Positions 6,721 through 12,852 are shown, numbered from the stretch's first letter. The stretch is 14,979 bases of DNA from JAOUEA01 sp031364965 (GCA_031364965.1 JANLXF010000017.1:1-14979), one strand, 5' to 3'. A program made the numbers and translations. Notes: generated from the letters alone by a model not told the origin.

Positions 6721-6726
6721 TACCGT
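6721..6726 (+). promoter_or_regulatory. -10 box TACCGT, leaderless arrangement, P1 peptidase gene
   Basis: TACCGT begins immediately after the azlD stop and ends 8 nt before the peptidase ATG; no Shine-Dalgarno sequence is present. It could give the peptidase its own transcript in addition to azlCD read-through. Confidence 0.4.
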
Positions 6727-6734
6727 CCCGCGCC

Positions 6735-7862
6735 ATGACGCGCTACCGAGACCTCGGCCTGACGGTGGGTCAACTCGCACCCGGACCCCTGAACGCGATC
6801 ACCGACGTCGACGGCGTGGCCGTCGGCCTCATCACCCTGATCGAGGGCGACGGTCCGCTGCAGATCGGGGTCGGTCCGATCCGCACGGGCGTCACCGTGA
6901 TCGTGCCCCACCCGGGGATCGGCGCCGAGCCGGTGTTCGCCGGCTGCCATCGTCTGAACGGCAACGGCGAGCTCACCGGGCTCGAGTGGATCCGCGAGTC
7001 GGGCCAGCTCACCACGCCGATCGCGCTCACGAACACGCACAGCGTGGGCGTCGTCCGCGACGCGCTGGTGGCCGCCGAGATGCGCGGGCGCACCGACCCC
7101 ACGGCGTACTGGAGCCTGCCGGTGGTGGGCGAGACTTACGACGGCACGCTGAACGACATCAACGGGATGCACGTGCGGCCCGAGCACCTGTTTTCAGCGC
7201 TCGACTCCGCCTCGACGGGACCGGTCGCCGAGGGCGGCGTCGGCGGCGGCACGGGCATGATCTGTCACGAGTTCAAGGGCGGGACCGGGTCGGCGTCGCG
7301 GCGCGTCGGCGACTGGACGGTGGGCGCGCTCGTGCAGGCGAACTACGGAGGGCGCACGCGTCTCACGGTCGACGGCGTGCCGGTGGGCCGCGAGATCCCG
7401 GCTTCGGACGTACCGTCGCCGTGGGACGACGAGGCCCTGCTCCCGGGCCGGGCCGATCCGGGGACGGGCTCGATCATCGTGATCCTGGCCACCGACGCGC
7501 CGATGTTGCCTCACCAGCTCGAGCGGCTCGCGCAGCGCGCGGGTCTCGGCATCGCGCGCGCGGGCGGTGCGGGCGAACACTCGAGCGGCGACATCTTCCT
7601 CGCGTTCTCGACCGGCAACCGCGGCAAGATCGAGAGCTACAAGATCGAGGGTGCGACGTCGCCGCTCGAGGTGTCGATGATCCCCGAGGGGTCGATCAGC
7701 GCGCTCTTCTGGGGGGCGATCGAGTCGACCGAGGAAGCGATCCTGAACGCGCTCGTGGCCACCGACACCATGACCGGCCGCGACGGCATCACCGCGCACG
7801 CGTTGGACCACGAGCGGCTCATCGAGATCATGACTCGGTACGGCCGTGGGCCTGCTAGTTGA
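6735..7862 (+). CDS. P1-family (S58, DmpA-like) aminopeptidase/D-esterase
   Basis: A 375-residue N-terminal-nucleophile hydrolase. S58 enzymes are made as one chain that self-cleaves to expose a catalytic serine and release N-terminal residues from small peptides, amides or esters. Family landmarks: NAITDVDGVAVG near the N-terminus, VGPIRTGVTVI, GLEWIRESGQL, TNTHSVGVVRDAL, GVGGGTGMICHEFKGGTGSASR, VQANYG, and SSGDIFLAFSTGN near 283-295. By alignment from memory S284 is the likely nucleophile. The residue before it is Ser283, whereas DmpA cleaves between Gly and Ser. There is no signal peptide, so it is probably cytoplasmic. It starts 14 bp after azlD on the same strand, suggesting that amino acids it releases could be exported by AzlCD. 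Its 3' end overlaps the convergent GPGG gene by 8 bp. Confidence 0.9.
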   Translation: MTRYRDLGLTVGQLAPGPLNAITDVDGVAVGLITLIEGDGPLQIGVGPIRTGVTVIVPHPGIGAEPVFAGCHRLNGNGELTGLEWIRESGQLTTPIALTNTHSVGVVRDALVAAEMRGRTDPTAYWSLPVVGETYDGTLNDINGMHVRPEHLFSALDSASTGPVAEGGVGGGTGMICHEFKGGTGSASRRVGDWTVGALVQANYGGRTRLTVDGVPVGREIPASDVPSPWDDEALLPGRADPGTGSIIVILATDAPMLPHQLERLAQRAGLGIARAGGAGEHSSGDIFLAFSTGNRGKIESYKIEGATSPLEVSMIPEGSISALFWGAIESTEEAILNALVATDTMTGRDGITAHALDHERLIEIMTRYGRGPAS

Positions 7863-8052
7863 AGATGCTCACGCCGCCGGGCCCGATCAGCAGTCCGATC
7901 ACGATCAAGACGATCCCCCAGAGGATCCCGCCGCGGACGATGGTCACGATCCCCGCGATCACGAAGACGGCGGCGATGATCCACAGGACGGTACCGAGTG
8001 CGCCGTTCCCGTTGCCGTTCGCGGCGAGCACGGCGAGCGCGGTGCTGAACAT
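7855..8052 (-). CDS. GPGG-motif small membrane protein
   Basis: A 65-residue protein with a short N-terminal segment containing an Asn-Gly repeat (NGNGNG, 12-17), two hydrophobic helices (about 19-39 and 43-56) joined by a VRGG turn, and the conserved GPGG at 57-60 before the C-terminal VSIFN. It matches the small actinobacterial membrane proteins named after this motif; their function is unknown. The ATG at 8052 has AAAGGGG 7 nt upstream. The open frame extends further upstream but lacks a better site. The stop lies inside the 3' end of the convergent peptidase gene. Confidence 0.85.
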   Translation of the reverse strand: MFSTALAVLAANGNGNGALGTVLWIIAAVFVIAGIVTIVRGGILWGIVLIVIGLLIGPGGVSIFN

Positions 8053-8059
8053 GGTGCAA

Positions 8060-8066
8060 CCCCTTT
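8060..8066 (-). promoter_or_regulatory. Shine-Dalgarno AAAGGGG of the GPGG gene
   Basis: Minus-strand AAAGGGG, 7 nt before the ATG at 8052, fixes the start and rules out the 21-codon upstream extension. Confidence 0.6.
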
Positions 8067-8176
8067 CGGTCAGAAGACAGGACACGCTCCCTCTACCCGC
8101 CCACGGCGCCCCCAAACGGCCCGCGGGCTCCCCTGCCCTGGACAGCCACGCGCCTCGGTGACAGGCTGACGGCCGG

Positions 8177-8977
8177 ATGCCACACGACCCCGACCCGACC
8201 GAGGACGCGCAGGTGATCGACCTCGATGGCGACGAGGGCTTCGAAGTCGTCGCGTCGGGCGATCGCTACGTGGTGGGCAGGCGCGGCGAGCGTCACGAGA
8301 TATGGGACGCACGAGACCGAACTGTCGTGCGCACGTTCGAAGGCGCCCGCGGCCGCCGCAACGCCTGGTTCGAGTTCAAGGCGCTCGAGGAGCGTCAGCA
8401 CGAGTTCCGGCGTCGTGCCACGACGAGGTGGTGGGTCGTGGCGTCCCTCGTGCTGGCGATCGCGATCGCGAGCGGAGCCACGATCGCGCTGACGCTGAAC
8501 GAGTCGTCATCGACGACGCTCCTGTCGAACGGGGCGCAAGGCCCGGACACCGTGCGGGTCGAGAACCTGGAGGGGGGCTACGCCTTCCGAGCGCCTGCGG
8601 GGTGGAGCATCCTGCAGGAGGGTGATGCGACGGTGCTCACGGGTCCGAACAGCGACGTGACCGTCTCGGTCGACGTCGCGACGACCGGCGACCTCGAGGC
8701 CGCGGCCACTTCGCGCGTGGGGTCGCTCACCGCAGGGTGGTCCGACGTCGTGGCGGAGTCACCTCAGCAGCGCCTGGTCGGCGCCGCGCCGGCGGTGTCG
8801 GTGGGAGGAGCGGGCACGGTTCCCAGCGGCGAGGGTTTCCGATACGTCGCGATCGGGGTGCAGACCTCCACGGGGACCTACACGCTCGCGATCGTCGTGC
8901 GGGCCACGGCCGACCCCGCGCTCACGACGCCCGCGATCGAAGGGATCCTCTCGTCGTTCAAGGTGCCGGCGGCCTAG
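8177..8977 (+). CDS. Single-pass membrane protein with extracytoplasmic domain, hypothetical
   Basis: Not recognised as a named family. The 266-residue protein has an acidic, soluble N-terminal domain (1-80), a charged RRRATTR stop, one membrane helix (about 85-107), a Ser/Thr linker and a C-terminal domain of about 150 residues. That domain (EGGYAFRAPAGWSIL ... VTVSVDVATTG ... TGTYTLAIVVRA ... IEGILSSFKV) has the strand pattern of PsbP/DUF1795-like lipoprotein domains, which end with a 'final helix, ILSSF' segment. N-terminus cytoplasmic and C-terminus outside is the expected topology. The N-terminal domain reads like short beta repeats (YVVGRRGERHEIWD ... VVRTFEG). The ATG at 8177 has no clear ribosome-binding site; a weak CAGGCT lies 9 nt upstream. 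Convergent with the PotD-like gene. Confidence 0.8.
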   Translation: MPHDPDPTEDAQVIDLDGDEGFEVVASGDRYVVGRRGERHEIWDARDRTVVRTFEGARGRRNAWFEFKALEERQHEFRRRATTRWWVVASLVLAIAIASGATIALTLNESSSTTLLSNGAQGPDTVRVENLEGGYAFRAPAGWSILQEGDATVLTGPNSDVTVSVDVATTGDLEAAATSRVGSLTAGWSDVVAESPQQRLVGAAPAVSVGGAGTVPSGEGFRYVAIGVQTSTGTYTLAIVVRATADPALTTPAIEGILSSFKVPAA

Positions 8978-9007
8978 ACCGCCGACGCAGGAGCGATCGG
9001 TTGGCTC

Positions 9008-10273
9008 TCAGAGCCCGAGCCGCACCGAGCCGAAGATCCCGTCCCAGGCGGCCGCTTCCTCCACGTTCTCGAACACCCGGTACTGCTTGAGCAGGCCCGC
9101 ATCGAGGGTCTCCGGGGTGGGGAACACGAGCGGGCTCTCGGCGACGGCCGGGTCCCCCAGGTCGCGCGCCACGATGTCCTTGGCCGCCGGCACCGGGCTC
9201 ACGTACCACACCCAGTCTGCGATCATCGCGGCGATCTCGGGCCGGTACACGAAGTCGATGAACGCCATCGCGTCCGCGGGGTGACGCGCGTTCGCAGGGA
9301 TCATCATGTTATCGGTCCATAGGATCGCGCCCTCGTCGGGGACCACGAACTCGAGGTCGTCTCCCGCCTGCTGGGCCTGGAAGATGTCGCCCGACCAGGC
9401 CTGCCCCGCCCAGATGTCGCCCCGCTTCAGGGCGCGCACGTAGGACTGGTCGTAGTAGCTGCGCACGAGACCTGCCGCTCGTTGCTCGCGCAAGGCGTCC
9501 GCCGCGCGCTGCCAGTCGGCCTCCGTAGAGTCGGCGGGCTCCACGCCCACCGCGAGCAGTCCGAGGCTTCCCAGATCGTTCAGATCCGACATCATCCCGA
9601 CCCTGCCCTCGAGGGCGGGGTCGAAGAGATCCTGCACGCTCGTGGGCCGGCGCCCGAGCGCCTCGACCGCCTCGGGCCGAAAGCCGATACCGGTGAGCCC
9701 GGATTGCCAGGCGACCGTGTAGCGGTTCCCGGGATCCCAGTTCGGATCCCGCACCAGATCGCTCGCCTGCGCGCGGAAGTTGGTCAATCGCGTCTGATCG
9801 AGGGGGGTGACCCACCCGGCGTCGATCAGCGCCGTCACCTGCGGGCCGTTCGTCATGACGATCAGGTCGTAGAACGGCGGGAGCCCGGCCTCCAGGTACG
9901 GCTGGATCGACTCCAGGAAGCTCGCGTTCCCCTGGATCGGGTGGAAGTACTTCACGTGGATGCCGGTCTCCTGCGTGAAGCGCTCGAGCGAGGGCTTGCG
10001 GTTCCCCTGGGCGGTGTCGATGTAATACGGCCAGTTCGCGAAGCTCATGCGGCCGGTCTGTCGCTGCCGCGCCCACCAGGCTTCCCAGTCGATGACCGGG
10101 GTGAGGCTCTGGGTGGGGTCGCCGGACGCCGACTCGCTGCTCGGATCGCACGCCGCGAGCAGTCCGGCCGTCATCGCCACGGCCGCCGTTCCCGCCGCCC
10201 GGCCGAGGAAGGCCCGTCGAGTCATGGGTTCGGCAAGCTCGGCCGTGTCAGGTCGGCGGGGGGTCGACGTCAT
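9008..10273 (-). CDS. Polyamine-type ABC transporter substrate-binding lipoprotein (PotD-like), Tat-exported
   Basis: A 421-residue periplasmic-binding-protein-like lipoprotein. The N-terminus has a twin-arginine motif (TRRAFLGR, 18-25), a hydrophobic stretch and a lipobox LAAC with C42 as the lipidated cysteine. The mature part has PotD/PotF features: FANWPYYID, LERFTQETGIHVKYFHPIQGN, VTPLDQTRL, YTVAWQSGLTGIGFR, IWAGQAWSGDIFQAQ and the C-terminal PETLDAGLLKQYRVF. It likely captures spermidine/putrescine or another cationic or quaternary amine outside the membrane. No permease or ATPase gene flanks it, so it must use components encoded elsewhere. I choose the ATG at 10273 because TACGGT lies 7 nt upstream; the ORF is open to 10309. 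Family confident, ligand uncertain. Confidence 0.88.
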   Translation of the reverse strand: MTSTPRRPDTAELAEPMTRRAFLGRAAGTAAVAMTAGLLAACDPSSESASGDPTQSLTPVIDWEAWWARQRQTGRMSFANWPYYIDTAQGNRKPSLERFTQETGIHVKYFHPIQGNASFLESIQPYLEAGLPPFYDLIVMTNGPQVTALIDAGWVTPLDQTRLTNFRAQASDLVRDPNWDPGNRYTVAWQSGLTGIGFRPEAVEALGRRPTSVQDLFDPALEGRVGMMSDLNDLGSLGLLAVGVEPADSTEADWQRAADALREQRAAGLVRSYYDQSYVRALKRGDIWAGQAWSGDIFQAQQAGDDLEFVVPDEGAILWTDNMMIPANARHPADAMAFIDFVYRPEIAAMIADWVWYVSPVPAAKDIVARDLGDPAVAESPLVFPTPETLDAGLLKQYRVFENVEEAAAWDGIFGSVRLGL

Positions 10274-10280
10274 GCGAACG

Positions 10281-10286
10281 ACCGTA
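10281..10286 (-). promoter_or_regulatory. -10 box TACGGT, leaderless arrangement, PotD-like gene
   Basis: Minus-strand TACGGT ends 7 nt before the ATG at 10273, with no Shine-Dalgarno sequence between. This supports the downstream start over the one at 10309. Confidence 0.45.
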
Positions 10287-10330
10287 CGTCCGCGCCCGTG
10301 TTCGGGCAAGCGACTCCGCGACCCGCGCCT

Positions 10331-10702
10331 TCAGCAGATCTCGAGCCAAACCCGCCCCGGGGGACCTGGGTCGACGCCCCACCGGTCCGCGAGTTGGTCC
10401 ACCAGGAAGAGGCCGAAGCCGCCCATCGATCCGCGCTCGGCTCCCTCGAGCTTGCGCGCCCTCGCGGCGGAGGTCGGCTGTTCCACGGTCACGTGGACGG
10501 TCCCGTCAGCGGCCTTGAGGCTGACCTCGATCTCGTCGCCCGATCCCAGGCCGCCGTGCCGCACGGCGTTCGTGACGAGCTCGCTGACCGCGAGGCGGGC
10601 GTCGGAGCCTCGCTCCGCGCCGATCACGGCATCGAGCGACCCGCCGAGGGCACGACGGGCCACGCCGGCAGCCTCCGGCGTGCTCTTGAGTCGAAGACTC
10701 AT
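10331..10702 (-). CDS. Anti-sigma-factor-type ATP-binding protein (RsbW/SpoIIAB-like HATPase fold)
   Basis: A 123-residue single-domain protein of the HATPase_c_2 type found in anti-sigma kinases. Helix DARLAVSELVTNAVRHG carries the N-box (E41, N45, H49), and GSMGGFGLFLVDQLADRWG (91-109) is the G2 region. The G1 box that normally reads DxGxG is degenerate here: the strand VHVTVEQPTSAA (69-80) has Glu at the Asp position and no glycines. ATP binding or kinase activity may be weak or lost. No sigma factor or antagonist gene is adjacent, so the partner is encoded elsewhere. The start is the ATG at 10702, with AGAAGGGAAG about 8 nt upstream; the long upstream extension overlaps the divergent 71-residue gene and is rejected. 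Confidence 0.85.
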   Translation of the reverse strand: MSLRLKSTPEAAGVARRALGGSLDAVIGAERGSDARLAVSELVTNAVRHGGLGSGDEIEVSLKAADGTVHVTVEQPTSAARARKLEGAERGSMGGFGLFLVDQLADRWGVDPGPPGRVWLEIC

Positions 10703-10732
10703 ATACACGGCTTCCCTTCTGCACTCTTCGTG

Positions 10733-10738
10733 TACCGT
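10733..10738 (+). promoter_or_regulatory. Possible -10 box TACCGT for the 71-residue protein gene
   Basis: TACCGT lies 40 nt upstream of the ATG at 10779, giving a leader of about 34 nt that contains the strong ribosome-binding site. It sits in the 76-bp divergent region shared with the anti-sigma-type gene. Confidence 0.3.
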
Positions 10739-10740
10739 TC

Positions 10741-10764
10741 TTCCCCGAAGGTGGATATCGAAAC
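10741..10764 (-). promoter_or_regulatory. Possible stress-sigma (SigB/SigF-type) promoter GTTT-N14-GGGGAA
   Basis: On the minus strand GTTT (10764-10761) is followed after 14 nt by GGGGAA (10746-10741), resembling the GTTT-N14-17-GGGTA promoters of actinobacterial SigB-family sigma factors. It would drive the anti-sigma-type gene, a classic autoregulatory arrangement. The -10 match is imperfect. Confidence 0.25.
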
Positions 10765-10766
10765 GG

Positions 10767-10776
10767 GGAGGTGATC
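10767..10776 (+). promoter_or_regulatory. Extended Shine-Dalgarno GGAGGTGATC
   Basis: Ten consecutive bases match the complement of the 16S rRNA 3' end and stop 2 nt before the ATG at 10779, with the GGAGG core 7 nt away. This is by far the strongest ribosome-binding site in the window, and it predicts high translation of the small protein. Confidence 0.75.
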
Positions 10777-10778
10777 CG

Positions 10779-10994
10779 ATGTCGGAACGCGAGCGCCAGG
10801 TGGAAATGATGGGGTCCGCCGCGGTGGCAGCATCCGCCGAGACCGCCGATGCGATCGCGGAGGCCGCCGCCGAGAACGACGACCCTGTGGTGGGCGAGAT
10901 GCTCGACCGGGCCGCCGTCTCGGCGGACACCACCCTCAGCCGTGTCGGGTGGCTCCGGGGCGCGTTGCAGCGGCTCTTCGGCTCCCGCACCTAG
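10779..10994 (+). CDS. Small acidic Ala-rich hypothetical protein (71 aa)
   Basis: Not recognised. It is a soluble, probably all-helical 71-residue protein. An Ala/Glu-rich central part (SAAVAASAETADAIAEAAAEN, shown in part) precedes DPVVGEMLDRAAVSADTTLSRVGWLRGALQRLFGS, whose last segment looks amphipathic. There is no cysteine, signal peptide or membrane helix. Coding is supported by the near-perfect Shine-Dalgarno sequence and by GC-rich third positions. It is divergent from the anti-sigma-type gene with 76 bp between starts, so the two may be co-regulated. A role as antagonist or partner of that protein is possible but unsupported by any motif. Confidence 0.75.
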   Translation: MSERERQVEMMGSAAVAASAETADAIAEAAAENDDPVVGEMLDRAAVSADTTLSRVGWLRGALQRLFGSRT

Positions 10995-11032
10995 CTCGCC
11001 CGGACATCGGCGCGCGGAGCCGGTTCTGGCGG

Positions 11033-11106
11033 TCGGGGCGGCGGGATTCGAACCCGCGACCTCGTGCTCCCAAAGCACGTGCGCTGCCAGGCTGCGCTAC
11101 GCCCCG
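11033..11106 (-). tRNA. tRNA-Pro (anticodon UGG)
   Basis: Full cloverleaf on the minus strand. Acceptor CGGGGCG pairs with CGCCCCG, the discriminator is A, and the D-arm is AGCGCAGCCTGGCAGCGCA. The anticodon stem CGTGC/GCACG encloses TTTGGGA (anticodon TGG), and the T-arm is GCGGG-TTCGAAT-CCCGC. The 3' CCA is not encoded (CCG follows), so it must be added after transcription. Confidence 0.95.
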
Positions 11107-11171
11107 TGGCCCCGATGCTACCCGCCCAGATCACCGACTTCCGGCCGTTGCGTTGCGGCGAGGCCGTGCGC

Positions 11172-11177
11172 TAGCGT
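11172..11177 (+). promoter_or_regulatory. -10 box TAGCGT, leaderless arrangement
   Basis: TAGCGT ends 6 nt before the GTG at 11184, with no Shine-Dalgarno sequence between; it supports that start for the membrane-anchored gene. Confidence 0.45.
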
Positions 11178-11183
11178 CCGCCC

Positions 11184-11585
11184 GTGCTCGGGGAAAAGGC
11201 GACCAACCAGGCCATGACGGTCCTCACCGCGCTGCTGATCGTCGCGATCACGGCCGGAGCCGTGCTGTTCTACCTGGTGGTGCGCGGACCTTCCTACGGG
11301 CGGTTCGAAGCCGCGACCCCCACCGCGGTCGAGTGCCCGACCGGCACCGGCGTGCCCGTGTGCTACGCCGTCGATGTGACGAACGTCGGCGATGCGGCGA
11401 GGCAGGTTCGGTGCCAGGTCACGCCGGGCCTCGACACCGCGGCCCTCTTCGCGAACGGTGACGACCTCTACGTGAGCGCCGCGCCGATCGAAGCCCGAAG
11501 CGTGATCAAGCTCTTCATCCAGGTCAGCCCGAGCGCCGGGACGAAGATCGTGTCGAGACCGAGCGTCTCGTGCGACGCGGCGTAA
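11184..11585 (+). CDS. Membrane-anchored small protein with four cysteines, hypothetical
   Basis: Not recognised by name. The 133-residue protein has a short positive N-terminus (LGEKATNQA), one membrane helix or uncleaved signal anchor (about 11-33, ending LFYLVV), and an extracytoplasmic domain of about 100 residues. Four cysteines in that domain (VECPTG, PVCYAV, VRCQV, VSCDAA) could form two disulfides. The pattern CYAVDVTNVGDAARQVRCQVTP resembles immunoglobulin-like FxLYD/CARDB-type domains, in which a conserved N-x-G turn joins strands. The GTG start follows a TAGCGT box by 6 nt. It is convergent with the PhzF gene, with 4 bp between stops. Surface role inferred; ligand unknown. Confidence 0.75.
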   Translation: MLGEKATNQAMTVLTALLIVAITAGAVLFYLVVRGPSYGRFEAATPTAVECPTGTGVPVCYAVDVTNVGDAARQVRCQVTPGLDTAALFANGDDLYVSAAPIEARSVIKLFIQVSPSAGTKIVSRPSVSCDAA

Positions 11586-11589
11586 CCGC

Positions 11590-12453
11590 TCACAGCACGA
11601 GCACGCCTTCGCCGACGATCCGCACTCCGCCTCCGACGAACGCGGTCCACGACGGTCCGGACGGTTCGACGTCCACGTGGAGGAAGCTCGGACGCCCGAC
11701 GACCTCGCCTTGGGCGATCGTCACATGGCCCGGCAGCCCCGCGCGGCCGTGCTCGGCGAGGTACGCGCCGAGCGGGCCGGCCGCGGACCCGGTGGCAGGG
11801 TCCTCGCCGATCGAGGGCCACCGGTCGAACATCCGCGCCATCACGTCGCCGTCGCCTCGGATCGTGAACAGGTAGAGCGACTCCGCGTGCTCGGCGGACT
11901 CGCACGCGAGCCGGCATGCCTCGTCGTGCCGCTCGGCACGGCGCAACGCGGCTTCGTCACGCACGGGCACCATCAGGTGGGGGATGCCGGTGGAGACCGG
12001 CACGATCGGCAGGTCGTTGACGAGGTCGGCGACCTCGAGTCCCGCGCCGCGCGCCGCCAGCGCCCGATCCTCCAGGGGCTGGCCGAACGCCGGCGGGAGC
12101 TGGTGCATGCGCCCCCAGCCGCGCTCGAGGTCGATCTCCACTCCCACGTCGCCGGCTGCACTGGTCTGCACGGCCGAGGAGGACACGCGCCCCTCGGCCG
12201 CAAGCACGTAGGCGGTCCCCAGCGTGGGGTGCCCCGCGAACGGCAGCTCCTTCTCGGGAGTGAAGATCCGCACGTCGTACCCGCCCTCGCGGACGGCCGT
12301 GACGAAGGCGGTCTCGCTGAAGTTGATCTCGCGGGTCAGCGTGAGCATCGCGTCCTGGTCGAGCCCGTCGGGGACCTCGGGCACGACGCACAGCTGGTTC
12401 CCGGCGAACGGCACTTCAGTGAACACGTCGAGCAGACGGAAGGGCACGCGCAT
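11590..12453 (-). CDS. PhzF-family isomerase/epimerase-like protein
   Basis: A 287-residue member of the PhzF/diaminopimelate-epimerase-like fold (the usual family length is about 260-300). The N-terminal half has LLDVFTEVPFAGNQLCVV and NFSETAFV, where E47 aligns with the catalytic Glu45 of PhzF. FTPEKELPFAGHPTLGTAYVL follows. The C-terminal half has the substrate-binding GEDPATGSAAGPLGAYL. PhzF isomerises trans-2,3-dihydro-3-hydroxyanthranilate in phenazine synthesis, but most homologues lie outside phenazine clusters and have unknown substrates. No phz genes are visible here, so phenazine production should not be inferred. It is cytoplasmic and monocistronic. The ATG at 12453 follows a GATACT box by 6 nt. 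Confidence 0.9.
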   Translation of the reverse strand: MRVPFRLLDVFTEVPFAGNQLCVVPEVPDGLDQDAMLTLTREINFSETAFVTAVREGGYDVRIFTPEKELPFAGHPTLGTAYVLAAEGRVSSSAVQTSAAGDVGVEIDLERGWGRMHQLPPAFGQPLEDRALAARGAGLEVADLVNDLPIVPVSTGIPHLMVPVRDEAALRRAERHDEACRLACESAEHAESLYLFTIRGDGDVMARMFDRWPSIGEDPATGSAAGPLGAYLAEHGRAGLPGHVTIAQGEVVGRPSFLHVDVEPSGPSWTAFVGGGVRIVGEGVLVL

Positions 12454-12459
12454 GGCGGG

Positions 12460-12465
12460 AGTATC
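12460..12465 (-). promoter_or_regulatory. -10-like GATACT before the PhzF gene
   Basis: Minus-strand GATACT ends 6 nt before the ATG at 12453 and no Shine-Dalgarno sequence intervenes. It deviates at the first base from the TANNNT pattern of the other sites but has the same spacing. Confidence 0.35.
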
Positions 12466-12514
12466 GCAGCCGCGGTTGCTAGGCTTGTGGCGTGGGCGCG
12501 TGCGCGCGCCGCAC

Positions 12515-12585
<71 letters not shown>

Positions 12586-12648
12586 CCGAAGGATCGTCGG
12601 GACCCCGCCGGGCGAACCGGGGTGCCCCTGACGGTAGGCTTGCGCGCG

Positions 12649-12723
12649 GCGCCGGTAGCTCAGCCCGGACAGAGCGGGGGACTTCTAATCCCTAGGTCGC
12701 AGGTTCGAATCCTGCCCGGCGCG
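12649..12723 (+). tRNA. tRNA-Arg (anticodon UCU)
   Basis: Acceptor GCGCCGG pairs with CCGGCGC, and the D-arm is GCTCAGCCCGGACAGAGC. The anticodon stem GGGGA/TCCCT (one G-T pair) encloses CTTCTAA (anticodon TCT), and the T-arm is GCAGG-TTCGAAT-CCTGC. The discriminator is G and CCA is not encoded. It lies 63 bp after tRNA-Gly on the same strand. Confidence 0.95.
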
Positions 12724-12735
12724 CGTTTGCGATCG

Positions 12736-12789
12736 TCCCGATCTGGGCATATAGGTCGAAAGTCGGGGTTACTCGGTCCGTTATGGACC
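12736..12789 (+). promoter_or_regulatory. Possible structured RNA: two adjacent hairpins upstream of a secreted-protein gene
   Basis: TCCCGA (12736-12741) can pair with TCGGGG (12763-12768, one G-U pair), and GGTCC (12775-12779) pairs with GGACC (12785-12789) around GTTAT. GGGGT (12765-12769) could instead pair with ACCCC (12787-12791), excluding both helices, so alternative folds are possible. This could be a leader element of the downstream gene, or transcript-end structure of tRNA-Arg. It has no T-run for a standard terminator and matches no riboswitch class I can name. Confidence 0.3.
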
Positions 12790-12852
12790 CCTAGTGTGGG
12801 TGACCTGGCCGCCCCGTTCATGACCGTTTGCGGGGGTTTCGCCATCTGCGGG

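Noticed and set aside
9003..9015. GGCTC-TCA-GAGCC hairpin at the end of two convergent genes as a terminator
   Set aside because: The stem is only 5 bp, there is no T-run on either strand, and part of it is coding sequence of the PotD-like gene; in GC-rich DNA such stems are common by chance.
11590..12453. Evidence for phenazine biosynthesis
   Set aside because: Only a PhzF-family protein is present. The family is broad, and none of the phzA/B/C/D/E/G genes is nearby.
12751..12791. Resemblance of TCGAAAG and GGGGTTAC segments to a cyclic di-GMP-I riboswitch
   Set aside because: Only short fragments match; the conserved P1 and the two-helix core with the ACGCAAAGCC segment are absent.
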